Shown here piece after piece: positions 1-11,952 of a DNA stretch of 64,000 bases. A program made the translations under genes and the position numbers. Under the pieces are notes generated by a model. It was not told the DNA's origin. It saw only the letters and a program-made list of their open reading frames with translations, and made no database searches. This stretch comes from Actinernus sp. WN-2022 (Eukaryota > Cnidaria > Anthozoa > Actiniaria > Actinernidae), in assembly GCA_030867875.1 (NCBI GenBank), contig JAOWCC010001634.1, positions 51,556,021-51,620,020 of the forward strand. Reading direction: 5' to 3'. Positions within the stretch are counted from its first letter, which is position 1. Every line of letters begins with the position of its first letter.

Positions 1-124
1 ATTATCGTAAATATTCTTCTCCATGTTTAAGGCCTTGTTGGTGGGTAGGGGTGGTAAGGGATTAATGCCATTCCTCGGAGGTCTGCCCACAGCATTCTTC
101 AAGGGTCGGCTGCTGGATGGTCGA

Positions 125-224
125 GCATTCGTTCTCTCATACACAGGGTTAGCTAAGAAACAAGGAGACATTGCTTGGTTTGGCATTCGTTCTCTCATAC
201 ACAGGGTTAGCTATGAAACAAGGT
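125..224. repeat. Two-copy direct repeat, 58-bp period
   Basis: A segment of about 42 bases starting GCATTCGTTCTCTCATACAC occurs at 125 and again at 183, differing at one or two bases. No coding sense is apparent. It is probably a local duplication. Confidence 0.75.
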
Positions 225-273
225 CAACCTCAACTGCAACTTGCATAGAAACACCTATTTAAAATACGGTTGT

Positions 274-1200
274 CCAACAACAACAACAGCTTTATTTTTA
301 CCCTAGATTGTGTCATATAAATACAAATGAGTAGAATGTAATATTGAGAGTACTGAGAGGCCTGAAATAGTGTGAGACTAATCGAGTCAGGCATCCCAGA
401 AAATGTAGGTTTAAATCCATTTTTTGGGTCCCAGACAGACAAGCTATAAAGTCTGGTAAATAACCCAGCTTCAAGGTCATGCGCAGTGGCACACATACAA
501 GTCACTGCACCTGATCTTCAAACTCGGTTATTCGTTTGTTTTTGACTTTCTACACGACTTTGATTGTCTCTGATAGGTTCCACACTCAATCGAGAACCAT
601 CCAAAGACCACAGTATTATACTCTTGTCAATCCTGTTAAAGCACTTACACAAGCAATAATTTTACTGTTAGCTTATAGCTTGGAATTGATGCATTGAACA
701 TTTCTCTTTTCAAATGATCAGCTTGATTGATGCATACAAAGCCTGAATGACACACGGCCTGTATCTTACAGCACTAGATGACTCACTCAGTCCTGGTAGT
801 TGTTTTGGGTATGACGGCGAGTGTCTACCTGCTGGCTCACAGTAAACAGCTTCGTCATAAAGAGCACCCTTCACGTTTGGAGGAGGTTTGTTATTCTACA
901 AAACAAGTTACACGATTATTGACCTCATGAATTATTTTTATATGGCTAGTTACTTCGTGAGCTAGCCATCCAGTCTCAGTGTATTTGGTATTTCAAGCAT
1001 CTCTCAGTGTATTTTAAATTGTTTTTTCTGGTTACGGGGTTCCTGTGTATAGATGGTGGACTTCCTGTGTTAGGATAGAGATGCCTGCAGAGGAGGCTAC
1101 TTCGTAAGTTATGATTGGTCGGTTTGCAGTCCTCCCGTACGAACCACTACATTGAAACAAAGCTAGTTTTGAATACGTTTGAGCCATATAATATTAAAAC
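274..1200. other. No gene seen; one LINE-like 3' tail
   Basis: A CAA run followed by CTTTATTTTTACC (274-303) has the same layout as the other minus-strand LINE 3' ends in this window: a short tandem tail followed by a reversed AATAAA. The rest of the stretch shows no convincing exon, RNA gene or TIR. A small stem (about 951-978, TATGGCTAG with CTAGCCATC) is present. Confidence 0.35.
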
Positions 1201-1450
1201 ATCAATCAATCAATCAATGACCTTTATTTATCCACGACAAAGTTTAAAGCTTGGAGCTTGTGGGGTCGTGACTTAACATAAATGTAATTAATTAACGAGC
1301 TAAAATAAGTAATTTGTAAAATTAAGATACTAATACTAATACTTATATTAAATAATGCAAGTATATAACAATAACTGGAATTATAATAATAGTAATTAAT
1401 ACCAATAAATAGAGCTGATGATGCTAAATCTAAGCCTAAAACCTAAAATC

Positions 1451-2431
1451 TTAAATATCTCTTACGTTTCTATTAGTTTGCACAGATATACCCGTAAAGT
1501 CAAGATTTCTTATCAGATCATATTTAGAAGCGGTTTCGTTGAAGGCTGAAATAGTGGTCGTTTGGTGGCATTTACGTGGGAGAGCGTTCCACAGCACAGA
1601 TCCTCTGTAGGCTATTGAGTATTTCATAATGTTCGAATTGAATCTTGGAGTGACTAATTGGTTAACTCCCCTAAGGTTGTATTTTGATTTGCGCTTATTT
1701 ATATGAGTTATCATACGTGATGGGGTAATATTATAATACAGTTTATACATCAACTTGAGTATAGATATTTTGTAGCCTGAATGTAGTGTGTCCCATCCGG
1801 TCTTTGTTAGGACCTCATCAGTAGATGTGTCTCTGTGGAGATGGTAAATGATTTTAGCCGCCCTACAATGAAGAATTTCGAGGGCCTTAAAGTTGTCCTG
1901 ACAGTTTAAACCTCCCCACACGTTGATACCGTAATTTATAGACGGGAGTATTACTTTGAAGTATAAATTTAAAAGTACCTGTCTTGGTAGGAATTTACAT
2001 ATTTTGATTAAGTTTAACTTATTTGCGAAGTTCTTTCTGACATTACATGTGTGCTCAGTCCAACTTAGCTTGTTGTCTACAGTTAAGCCTAAGAGTCTAG
2101 TATGGGTCACCCATTTAATACTTGATCCTCCTATGGTAATTAATGCCAATGGTCCAGTGAACGTGCCCCTGTAGAGTAGCATTGCTTCGCAATTGGTGGG
2201 GTGAGGGGTGAGCCTGTTTCTGATACACCAAATATAAAGTTCTTCGAGAGCCTGGTTAAGCATAGCTGTGGCTTCGTCGACGGTGTTACTGATGCAGAAC
2301 AAGGTCGTATCATCTGCGTACATATAAGCTGTTGCTGATTTGACTGCTGTAGGAAGATCACTCGTGTACAGGGTGAAGAGGGTGGGCCCTACTACGGATC
2401 CTTGAGGTATGCCAGTCTTACCTGGGGTCAC
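1451..2431 (-). pseudogene. LINE RT, C-terminal half (YADD to C-terminus)
   Basis: This open frame of 326 codons begins just before the GIPQGS motif. It holds YADDTTLF (catalytic aspartates), the downstream LGL-type thumb motif and the conserved C-terminal region of CR1/L2/Jockey-like pol proteins. The methionine is incidental: the true protein began upstream and was separated by a frameshift near 2430. It cannot give a working polymerase alone because the first catalytic aspartate (in DFRKAFD) lies in the other fragment. Confidence 0.85.
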
Positions 2432-3150
2432 TTCTGATTCCTTGCCGCGTTTACTACGGTAAACTGCTTTCTGTCATTAAGGTAGTTCCTTAGCCATGCC
2501 AGCAGTGGGCCACCTATGCCGAACTGATGTTGCAGCTTATGTTCTAAGATAGGGTGAGATACGCAGTCGAACGCTTTCCTGAAGTCCACGAATACTGCCC
2601 CCACTACTAGGCCGGAGTCCATTGCTTTTCTCCAAGTTTCAGTCAAATGAACGAGTAAAAGCTCAGTAGAATGATCCTTGCGGTATGCCCACTGTCTGTC
2701 AGTGACTAATTGATTTTCCTCGAAAACATGTTCAACCACTGTGTCATTGACGCAAGATTCCATGATTTTACTAGGTACGCTCAAGATAGATAAAGGCCTA
2801 TAATTACCTCTGTCAGTTTCATTGTCCTTCTTGTAGACCGGTGTCAATCTCGCGGTTTTCCAGTCATTGTAGACAGTGGAGGTTTTCATGCTATGTATAT
2901 AAAGGTTAGCTAACGGAGGGATAATGGTTTCACCTGCTAATCGAATCAATTTGGGTGAGATATCGTCAGGGCCTGTCGATTTATTTGCCTTTTTATTTAA
3001 TTTCTTATGTTTCAGGCTATTGGCTGGGAAGTTCATGTTATGAATAGTGGGCTTGGGTGGACTAGTGTGATTTATGCCAGTTTCCGGAAATTGTGTTTGT
3101 TGTAGTGCATCTGCTAGATTTTCTCCGATCTTCGCAAAATATATGTTCAT
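2428..3150 (-). pseudogene. LINE RT, N-terminal half (fingers and first palm motif)
   Basis: This open frame of 240 codons contains the SDV-like region STGPDDISPKL, the W-x-x-A-x-x-TPVYKK block, NYRPLSILS, the HSTE block and the first palm motif VDFRKAFD, ending ERKQFT-like DRKQFTVVN. It should continue into the fragment starting at 2431 but is out of frame with it. Sense sequence upstream (3151-3255) adds about 35 more codons in the same frame. Confidence 0.85.
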
Positions 3151-3255
3151 TAAGTTTGCCTTTTCCTTATCGAGTACAGCTAGGCTGTCGTCGTCACGTT
3201 TGATGGGTCCAATTGGCTTGCGTACTTTAGGATTTGCAGCCTTATTTGCATCTTA

Positions 3256-3938
3256 ATATTTAACTCGCTTGCTTGGACCGTACACGTACATGTACATGTT
3301 AGTTATGGATACTCATCCTCCCAGCAGGGGAAAACACTTGGTCCACAACTTAATAAGATATATTTATTTCATTAGTTCTTGTTGTCACTTTTCTAGAATC
3401 CAATACGGAAAAACCTGGCACATTTTTAGCCAAAGTGGACCAATATTAGACTGGGCCAGTCACATGCACAGTGCTCAAATGTGCGGAAAAGCATACTAAG
3501 TCATTGATGTGCATTTTGCTTTCTTCATGTAAGTGTGGCTTGAAACAGTGCATTTAGTTAACCATGCCTTGCTCGTACTACAAGGAAATAGCTGTTTTAT
3601 TTCCTTTCCATTTAATTTAAGAGTTTTACTTTACAAAGCTACTGTAGATTTGTCACCTTGATAATGTCAAAATATTTACTTACCCTTCCAGTAGCATTCG
3701 TTATTACTGTAAATAAAAAAGATGATAATGTTGGAATGATATAGAATGGAATGAAATAAGCCTTTGCAAAGGTAGAGAACTATCATTCCGTTTTTGCTCC
3801 TATTGTTCTAGGATGTTTATATCATTATTTTAAAAAACCTCTAAATTCAAAAAGTATAATAATAAATAATAAAGATCGTTTATTTCTACATTTACCTCTG
3901 TTACAGTACTAAACTGAATTATTGAGGTTTACAATATA
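3256..3938. other. No gene seen
   Basis: AT-rich sequence with a TACATGTACATGT palindrome near 3288-3300. Short frames on both strands show no family motif and no splice context, and I see no RNA gene. Confidence 0.4.
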
Positions 3939-5975
3939 TATTATTAATAATAATAATTCGTCTTTATTCACCTTTTAAAATACATGAAAGGCGTTCCAAT
4001 GTGGTTATGGCTAAAAGTTTACAATTCATAGAAATCCTAACAGCTAAGAGTTAAGAAGTTAAAAATGTTAAAATATATAAAATGGATGACAATTATCTAA
4101 TCTAATGCTAAATCGTATCTGACATGTAACCTATTTACAAAACTGTTCTTATAGCACTCTGTGTAAACCCTGGGCCTCTGGCTACTCTTATGTCTTAAAT
4201 TGTAGGACACTTTCTTTGAAATTGGTATTATCAAACTCATTAATAATTCATGAACGAAAAAACAAAGGAAATCACTGAGTGATAAGTGATCTGAGAAAGA
4301 TTTCGTCCTGATTTACATAAACGTTTGCTTCAATTTTCTCGGCCAAAATAAGTTGTATCACTAAAATTACTGAAAACATGACTCTCTACATCTAGACATT
4401 TGATACGTCAGATACAGAATTTGTGTCGGTGCTTTATTAGATTAGATAAAGATATTAGATCAAGCATGGCCACTCATATTTCTGTATCTATTGCATAAAG
4501 ATCTTAGAGGATGATTTACATATTAACAAGATATTTTACGGAATAACTTCCTGTCATAGTTTTCCAGCAGCGTGTAAATATTGTGTCTCACCGTGGTATG
4601 TCTTCGTTTATTATTGATCCAGGAAGCACTGGATAGTATTTAATTCAGGTGTGCTTGCACCTTAGACCAGCAGTGCAATTACCTCTCAATTGGTATGATG
4701 AGAGAGTTAAATAAATGACCAATTGCTGCTTGATTAAGACCATCTTTCCTCAAAGATCTAATAATAATAATTATTATATAAGCACTTATTTGCCTCTTTC
4801 AATTTCCATTTAACATGAGAAGTTAATCTACAGTCCGATTGCAAGATTACACCTAGCAACTTGAGAATAAGTTATTACTAAATAAATACATAATTGGGAT
4901 TTTATATACCGCTGAAATGGATATAACACTGCCAATCTGCTAAACCATCAATTCAAAAGGTAAGACTAAGCTCTGAGTACTTCAGAAATCATCTAGTTAA
5001 GAAGGGTTTGAGTTGTTATAATCGTGAGCTCCAGTAAATGAATTTCTTTTGAACGAATCAGTTTTACAAATAGGGGGTAGAAAGGTTTGACATTTCGTGA
5101 CAGAAGGCACTTGTTAAGTTATGAGGTAGTAATTAAGTTAGTTATATAAGTGACAGAAGGCACTTGTTAAGTTATGAGGTAGTAATTAAGTTAGTTATAT
5201 AAGTGACAGAAGGCACTTGTTAAGTTATGAGGTAGTAATTAAGTTAGTTATATAAGTGACAGAAGGCACTTGTTAAGTTATGAGGTAGTAATTAAGTTAG
5301 TTATATAAGTGACAGAAGGCACTTGTTAAGTTATGAGGTAGTAATTAAGTTAGTTATATAAGTGACAGAAGGCACTTGTTAAGTTATGAGGTAGTAATTA
5401 AGTTAGTTATATAAGTGACAGAAGGCACTTGTTAAGTTATGAGGTAGTAATTAAGTTAGTTATATAAGTGACAGAAGGCACTTGTTAAGTTATGAGGTAG
5501 TAATTAAGTTAGTTATATAAGTTGCCTTGAGGATGAGACATATTTTTTTGGAAAAGTTTGCTACAGAGTTCGGATCGATCTGCATTCAAAAAGACTATTT
5601 AGTCCAGATAAATGGAGCACCAGTAATTCTACATAAGAAAGTTCATGTCCAATGTTTGTGCTGAGCTATCATCTCCCTTTTAAATGATCTACATACTTAA
5701 ACACACCGTCAGAGGAAGGTACTATAAGGTCATGGCTATAAACAACCATGGACCAAACTTTGTTCCTTGGGGAATGCCTACTGGTACATATTTCCATTCT
5801 GAGTGGCAGTCTTTAGCAAGCTTGACAACGTACTGTGGGTTTATATCGTACTTGGACAGTTTACTGATGAGGAGGGTTAGGTCATTAAGATCAAAGGCTT
5901 TTCTATATTCCAGAACAAAATTAATACTCTCACATCAGTGCAAGTACCATCAGTAGCTTTAGAGCAGTGATGCAC
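3939..5975 (-). mobile_element. Strongly decayed LINE, RT remnants
   Basis: Reading leftward, 5960-5690 still encodes recognisable palm pieces (a KAFDLNDLTLLISKLS-like stretch, then VPVGIPQGTKFGPWLF after one or two frame changes). Near 4900-4830 is a KLLGV-type thumb motif, and near 4250-4130 the C-terminal YNLRHKS...RPRV...NSF region typical of such pol proteins. A TAA/AAT tail with a reversed AATAAA (3939-3970) marks the 3' end. Many stops and frame changes show this copy is long dead. A 53-bp tandem array interrupts it. Confidence 0.75.
5097..5520. repeat. Tandem array, 8 perfect copies of a 53-bp unit
   Basis: Eight units start at 5097, 5150, 5203, 5256, 5309, 5362, 5415 and 5468, each beginning GTGACAGAAGGCACTTGTTA and ending GTTATATAA. 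As far as I can read, all are identical. There are no spacers, so this is not a CRISPR array. The perfect identity inside a badly decayed LINE means the array formed or was homogenised long after the LINE died. Confidence 0.97.
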
Positions 5976-6238
5976 CATACTACATGTAGGTGTATTATAG
6001 GATCCAAAGGACCAGCATCAGGTAAACTGTACATTAGGGATGCACTGTCATAGCCAGACATAATCAACTGTGTGACCTATCATTACCTGTCATATCTGTA
6101 CTGTAGGCTTTACTGTTTCTGAAACAAAATATTTAACTTGTTATGTACTATGAAGTTCAGGAAATAATGATAAACATTCAACATTGGATTGTCATCAGAT
6201 GCTTGTCCAACAATTTTATATCAATTACGACCGTCTAA
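5976..6238. other. No gene seen
   Basis: AT-rich sequence between the decayed LINE and the inverted repeat next to the mucin-like gene. No feature recognised. Confidence 0.4.
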
Positions 6239-6379
6239 AGACAATTGAAGGGTTGTGTACAAAAAGGGTGTAAGTGACGTTCTAATTTCTCCATTAGAAA
6301 ACAAAGAAATTGAAGGAGAATTTAGAATGTGTTAAGGAGACACTTACACTGTTTTTGCACACAGCCCTTCAATTGTCAT
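6239..6379. repeat. Inverted repeat (foldback MITE or 3'UTR hairpin)
   Basis: Left arm starts GACAATTGAAGGGTTGTG. The right arm ends CACAGCCCTTCAATTGTC. After one 11-base indel the arms pair over about 55-60 bases, with an AT-rich loop near 6293-6316. It begins about 20 bases past the stop codon of the mucin-like gene on the minus strand, so the transcript could carry it as a long 3'UTR hairpin. I could not find a clear target-site duplication. Confidence 0.8.
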
Positions 6380-6399
6380 GCAGTACAATGTTTGTCGTC

Positions 6400-7115
6400 T
6401 CACCTACTGTTCCTTTTCTGTTTCACAATGAACCAAATAAGGATGCAAATAATAACCACACACATGATAGCTGCAGCTGCAGCAATGGCAGTAATCATTA
6501 TAGTGTCATTTCCACCAGAGGTATCTCCTTTCCTTGCATCATTTTCTCCTGTCCCTCCTGATTCAGTCAATGGTTGTTCAGTTGTCTCCTTGGATGGCTT
6601 CTCAGTTTCTGGGGGAGGTGTTACATCAGCAGTTGTTGTACCTTCAGGGTCTGAAGTTGTTGTGCCACCTTCAACTGGCTGATTTGTTGAAACAGAGGTT
6701 ACCTGGAAATTACACACAGCAGTTATTTGAAATTGGTTTGTAATACTTTAATACCTATATACCTACTGTCCTTGATATTGTTACAGTATTACTGGTAGCT
6801 ATAATAAAATTATAATACTGATCCACACTTTTTGTCGACTTTGATAGTCATATGCATTTCAATTTTTCTACAAGTAATCATTTTATATATAAACCAGTAC
6901 CTCAAAACTGGTTGTGCTGGGAGGAAGTAGTTCAGTTGTAGATATGAATGTTGTTGGCAGTGAAGTCAGTGTTGTTGGTGTCTGTTGTGTTTTAGGAGTA
7001 GTAGATGTTCTTATAGTGGACGTTCTTGTAGATCTTGGGGTGGATTTCCTTGTGGTATGCTTCTGTGTGGTTCCTGGTGTGGTTGGTGGTTTTGTTGTTG
7101 GAATACTAAGATTAT
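6400..7115 (-). CDS. Mucin-like single-pass membrane protein, last two exons (partial)
   Basis: Two exons read leftward: 7115-6901 and 6702-6400. The first follows a TTTTTATGTCCAG acceptor and ends at a GTACTG donor. The second follows an AATTTCCAG acceptor and runs to the stop. Entry is phase 1 and the internal intron is phase 0, giving about 172 residues. The first exon is almost all Thr/Pro/Ser (TTKPPTTPGTT, TSTIRTSTTPKT), as in O-glycosylated stalks. The second has more Thr/Glu/Pro stalk, then a hydrophobic segment (IMITAIAAAAAIMCVVIICI) and a short basic tail (VKQKRNSR), so a type I topology is likely. Upstream exons are not seen nearby. The phase-1 entry would fit exon 2 of the secreted gene at 31 kb. 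Confidence 0.7.
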
Positions 7116-7326
7116 CTGGACATAAAAACAACAGCAACAAAAATACTGCAGCTGATTATTTGTAAATGTTGTGGTTTAAATTATACTGGGCACAGTTTTA
7201 CTACATGTAAAGTGCAAAACCTTTAAGGCATAAGTGATTTGAAAATCTTGAAAATAAACTTTGCTTATAGATTAACAAAACTGGTATTTTCTCTTCTGGT
7301 TAGTTAAGATATCCCTTGAGATTGAA

Positions 7327-7575
7327 AAGGATGGAAGGTTGAAAGGATGGGTGGAAGGAAGGAAGGAAGGATGGATGTAAGGACAGAAGGAAGGATGGAT
7401 GGATGGAAGGGAGGGATGGATGGATGGATGGGAGGGTGGATGGATGGATGGATGGATGAATGGACAGGAGGAAGGATGGATGGATGGAAGGAAGGATGGA
7501 TGGAAGGAAGGAAGGGAGGAAGGATGGAAGGATATTTTGAAAGAAGGATGGAAGGAAGCAAAATGTGGAGGGAAG
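7327..7575. repeat. GGAT/GGAA microsatellite
   Basis: An imperfect (GGAT)n and (GGAA)n purine-rich tract. Long frames through it on both strands (MDGW... and PSIHPS... types) are repeat artefacts, not genes. It would lie in an intron or upstream of the mucin-like exons. Confidence 0.95.
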
Positions 7576-7580
7576 GAAGA

Positions 7581-8940
7581 CAGATAACTCGTTTATTAAA
7601 ATAGTCTAGCAGCCATAAGCTGAATTACACTAATATTTACAGAAAAGGCACTATAAATAGCCTTATATACTGTAGGTAACATGAAAAATTATGAATTAAA
7701 AGTACAAAAAAATAGCAAATGATTTATATATTAACTTTCAGCTAAGGTCTGAGTGACAAAAAAAAAATTCTTAAAACAGTCTGTCTTACACTTAGGGATA
7801 AGCATGCTGTCTAGGAATTCTCAAATAATAGCAAAAAGGCCTGATTTTAGCCAGAAATTATCCAGACCGATTTACGGTCAGATTTTTGGAATTATAAAAT
7901 CTTCATGGGCATGAGGCAAAATCTTTTAATTTTCTTGAGAATCAAGATAAACTCCAGAGTTCATTGCTTGCCAATGTGCAGTTATGCATGTCACAGGCTT
8001 TTTCAATCAAACATTCTTGTAAATAGAATTTGTCTATAATACAAGCAATCAGTATGTCAAAAGCTTGACTAACAGGACGTGCCTTGCTCAACATTCATTC
8101 ATTATAACATGGTCATTAAAGGAGATATGTCATGGTACTGCGCATGTATAGAGTAATCGCTCGTTTAGTGGGTGTTAATTGGTTACAAACAGTTAAACTT
8201 CCTTCCCTCAATGCTTGATTGAAAGTATTTTCAATATTTTCCCTGGAGACTGTTTACAGGTGTATATACACTGTTTGTTAGTCAGTTTTGCATATTTGCT
8301 TTGATTTTAAGCATTCCACATGGCCGAGAGGTTCGTTAGTTCATATCAAAATCGGTGGAAATAGCTTACCGTGACACAGCCCTTTTAACATTGTATGAGA
8401 TTCTTACAATATTTGCAACATTGGAAAATGGTATTTTTTTCTGGATCTGTGCCTGCACCCCTCCCTGGAGTGGACATGCAAATACAATCAGAAATTCCAG
8501 AAAGGATTGTATCCAGAAAGGACTGTGTCCGAAGGGAATCTGAAGGTAATTACGTTGTATCTACATGTATATATTAGCCATGGAAAAGCATGAGACATTT
8601 AAAACAATGCATTTTCAAAATGCAAAACAACTGATATTCGGTCGTCCATGTAAATGTAATCATTCCATTTGCAGATCAAGCTGATTTAAGATCTCGATAA
8701 AAGGTTAAAAATGTTAGTTGAAGTTTTGAAATAATACTTTTTTTTGCAAATTCTAAATCTAAAAGCCCTAATCTAGCATTACAAAAAAAATCAAACAAAT
8801 ATATTTTTAAAGCCTTGAAAATGTGACTTTCTGATTTCCCACTAAAAAGGGTGAGAACAATGATTGCCATGCAGCGGCTGTCATTCACTGGGCATGTTAT
8901 TTCATTCTTGCTATCCTGTGATTTTCTACACTACTTTTTA
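7581..8940. other. No firm gene
   Basis: Mostly AT-rich. At 8420-8544 a plus-strand open stretch ends at AAG/GTAATT, a possible splice donor, but I see no acceptor or family motif that would make it an exon. Confidence 0.35.
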
Positions 8941-9054
8941 GAGAACTATGTCATATAGTTAACGTTATCGTTCTGTTATATTTCAGGTTCAATATTAAGT
9001 CTCATCATTGTTGATGGACATTACACAGATTCTACAATAAATGACACTTGTCTA
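8941..9054 (+). repeat. Gypsy 5' LTR (partial)
   Basis: Matches 15746-15857 from GAGAACTAT through TTAACGTTATCG to AATAAATGACACTTGTCTA, which holds the LTR poly(A) signal. The match ends on the right just before the gag leader. On the left it stops at 8941, while the downstream copy may extend back to about 15676, so this LTR may have lost its start. Confidence 0.8.
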
Positions 9055-9143
9055 TGAAGAGACTTGATATTCAGAAGACGACGTGACACAATCGCCAAGC
9101 GAAACTGAAAACAAAAACAAAACGTCAATCCCGCAACCTCAAC

Positions 9144-10020
9144 ATGCCGGAAGTTGAATGTCCAATCGAAGGTTGCACTTATGTCACTGCTGATGTGGAC
9201 GGTATCATTGCGGCAGCACTCATCACTGCTCACGCTACCATGCATCCACAACACAGCCTCGACCCAGGCGGCCGCTGCCAAAGTGGAAAAAGTCAAGAGG
9301 CCTAAGAATCTCGTCCGCTGGCACTAGCAAAGAATGGACATACTTCATATCCCGATGGAATGACTACGTAGTCAAGCTACCAAAGTGTCTGGCAAGGACA
9401 AAACTGTCCAGCTGAGTGCTGTGATGAGCAGCTCTGCAAGGACCTACTCGGAACGCAAGTGGCACACTGACTGGCAAGACCAAACAGGAAGTACTCAAGG
9501 CCATGAGAGCCCTCGCAGTCAGGGAGGAGAACACCATGGTAGCACGCGTCGCCCTGCACAACATGTGTCAGGATCGTGACGAGACAATCCGCTCCTTCGG
9601 CGCCAGACTCCATGGGCAGGCCGGCGTGTGTAAATTTGTCACTAAATGCCCACACTGTGACGTTGATGTCAACTACACAGAGGCAATTCTAAGTCGCTCT
9701 AAGTCGTGGTCTAGAAAACCCAGAGATACAACTCGACCTTCTCAGTGATAAGGATCAGGAGATGACTCTGGAGCAAATGTTCCAATTTGTCGAGGCCAAA
9801 GAGGCCGGCAAACGATCTGCGTCTCGCCTTCTTGACTCCCACGGTGCAGAAGCAGCCAGTGCTTTCAGACGGGAAAAGGGACAGCCCAGAAAGTGAACCT
9901 GCAAAAGGACAACACACATAGACCAGACAAGTCGGAGATATGTACCTACTGCGGCAAGAGGGGTCACGGAAAATGAGCCCTTACCAAATTTAGAAAAAAG
10001 GAATGCCCGGCCTATGGTCA
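9144..10020 (+). pseudogene. Gypsy gag with zinc knuckle, frameshifted
   Basis: Starts MPEVECPIEGCTYVTAD at 9144 and continues through several frames. Recognisable stretches are the AVREENTMVARVALHNMC region (about 9503-9600), MTLEQMFQFVEAKEAGKR (about 9760-9820) and a CCHC-like knuckle CTYCGKRGHGK at about 9941-9973, followed directly by a stop. Gag forms the particle around the element RNA and the knuckle binds RNA. The frame changes make this copy defective. Confidence 0.8.
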
Positions 10021-10240
10021 CGTCTGCTTGCAAGCAGAAGCAAGAAAGTGCTGAAGAGTGTGCATCGTACAGACGATGACAGCGAGGGTGTCATCTTCGC
10101 TTCCCTTTGCGTTATTGCCGCCACCGGTAAATACAAGGGCAAGAGGACACTACCCCTGGACAACCACCTATACAACCAGCTCTCCGACACCTGGATGAAA
10201 CAGGCATCCAAGCCACAACCATTCATTGAACTCACTGTGA

Positions 10241-11952
10241 ATGCCCTCCATGAGGATTATGACCGCTTTGGTTTTGGTGCCACCCTCTGCTCCACGCCAA
10301 AGCCAGCCATCATTCCTGCCATGGCAGATACGGGTTGCCAGAGCTGCCTTGCCAGTCATCCACCGGCTGGGTCTGAAGAAGGGAGACTTGATCCCAGTCA
10401 CAATGAAAATGCATGCAGCGAACCAGAAAGGGATCACCATCCTTGGTGCCGTCATCTTACGACTTTCCGGCAAAGATACAATGGGCAACGTGGTAGATAC
10501 CCGACAGATCACTTACGTGACCGACAACTCCGACAAGCTGTTCATCAGTAAAGAAACCTGCATCGCCCTCGGTATGATCACTGAGAACTTCCCAATGATT
10601 GGCGAAGTTGCAAGTCCCCAGACTGAGACAGCTGCCGCCTTAGAAGACAACCTGGCCCCCATGAGCAGCGAGTGGCTTTGCAGTTGACTGTCCAAGACAC
10701 AAGCCGCCTCCACCGCTACCAACAAAGCTACCTTTCCCTGCAACAGAGGAGAACCATGGGAAGCTGCAGCAGTACTTGATTGACTACTACAAGTCGAGCA
10801 CATTCAACACATGTGAGCATCAACCCCTCACAATGATGAAGGGCCCCCTGCTGAAACTCATGGTGGACCCGGAGGCCAAGCCTGTGGTGTGTCACACCCC
10901 TGTCCCACTCCATTGGCGAGATGATGTTAAGGCCAGCCTGGACCAAGACGTCAGACTTGGTGTGATCGAACCTGTGCCCGTGGGCGAACCTGTGACATGG
11001 TGCCACCGAATGGTCAAATGGCAAACCACGACGTTTAATGCCCACGCCACCAGAGAAACACATCACACCCAGTCATCATTTCACCAGGCCGGATCCGTGC
11101 CTTGTGGTAAAAAGAAGACAGTATTTGATGCATGGAAGGGCTACCACAGTGTCCCCATTCGCGCGGAGGACAGACACTACACCACATTCATCACACCATG
11201 GGGCAGATATTGATACTGCACCGCCCCACAGGGTTACATTGCCTCGGGTGATGGCTACTCCAGGCGATTTGACGAGATAGTCGCTGACGTGCCAGACAAG
11301 ACCAAATGCATTGACGACATGCTCATGTGGGCCGATGACCTGGAGCAAAGCTTCTTCCAGGCATGCAGCTGGCTTGACATCTGCGGCAAGAACGGGATAA
11401 CCCTCAACCCAGAGAAGTTCGTCTTCGGCCAAGACACGGTCGAATTTGCTGGCTTCGAGATCACCCTGGACAGTGTCTGGCTTTGCAAGAAGTATCTCCA
11501 GGCGATCATGGACTTTCCCACGCCAAGGGACATCATTGATATCCGCTCATGGTTTGGGTGTCCTATGCCTTCAGCATGACTGAGAGAATGGCCCCCTTCT
11601 GAAACAAGGCGCACCCTTCTACTGGGACAATCACCTCAATAGCTTATTCGAGGAATCTAAGATGGTCATCGTGAGCGAGATCGAGGAGGGCATACGAATC
11701 TTCGACAAGACAAAACCCACATGCCTTGTCACAGACTGGTCAAAAGTCGGTATCGGGTTCTGGCTATTCCAGAAGCACTGCCAATGCTCAGCAGCGGAAG
11801 CATTCTGCTGTCCCACAGGCTGGAAGATCACCCATCCAGCCGAGTCTCGCTACGCTCCGATTGAAGGTGAGGCCCTTGCTGTGGCAGATGCTCTAGACAA
11901 AGCAAGATACTTCGTCCTGGGTTGCGAAGGCCTCATAATTGCAGTTGACCAC
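10241..11952 (+). pseudogene. Gypsy pol: protease, RT and start of RNase H
   Basis: The protease motif MADTGCQSCLA lies at 10321-10353, after which the frame shifts by one and continues as RLGLKKGDLIPVTMK. The RT runs from about 10740 (QQYLIDYYKSSTFN) and is interrupted by a TGA at about 11212. It continues with the catalytic box CIDDMLMWADD near 11308, where many gypsy elements have YIDD or YVDD. Another frameshift lies near 11560. RNase H begins TDWSKVGIGFWLF (about 11730) and is cut in the codons VDH at 11952 by the next element. Confidence 0.85.

Larger units (their letters stand above)
1201..3255 (-). mobile_element. 5'-truncated non-LTR retrotransposon (LINE), frameshifted RT
   Basis: Reverse transcriptase of an APE-type LINE, which copies its RNA at a nicked target. 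Reading leftward, the thumb/fingers region (INYRPLS-like NYRPLSILS), the palm motif FVDFRKAFDCVSH, then GIPQGSVVGP and the catalytic box YADDT are visible, followed by the usual LINE C-terminal region ending in a WNALP motif. Coding is split into 3150-2428 and 2431-1451, which lie in different frames and overlap by four bases, so one frameshift breaks the enzyme between the KAFD and YADD motifs. Sense coding continues upstream of 3150 to about 3255 and then stops abruptly, as in 5' truncation. The 3' end carries AATAAA and an (ATTG)n tail at 1201-1218. Confidence 0.9.

Noticed and set aside
5097..5520. CRISPR-like array
   Set aside because: The units are contiguous and identical with no variable spacers, and the setting is a eukaryotic LINE.
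7304..7604. Long frames on both strands
   Set aside because: They are translations of the GGAT/GGAA microsatellite.
8355..8577. Possible plus-strand exon ending at AAG/GTAATT
   Set aside because: No acceptor, no partner exon and no recognised motif. The composition is not convincing.
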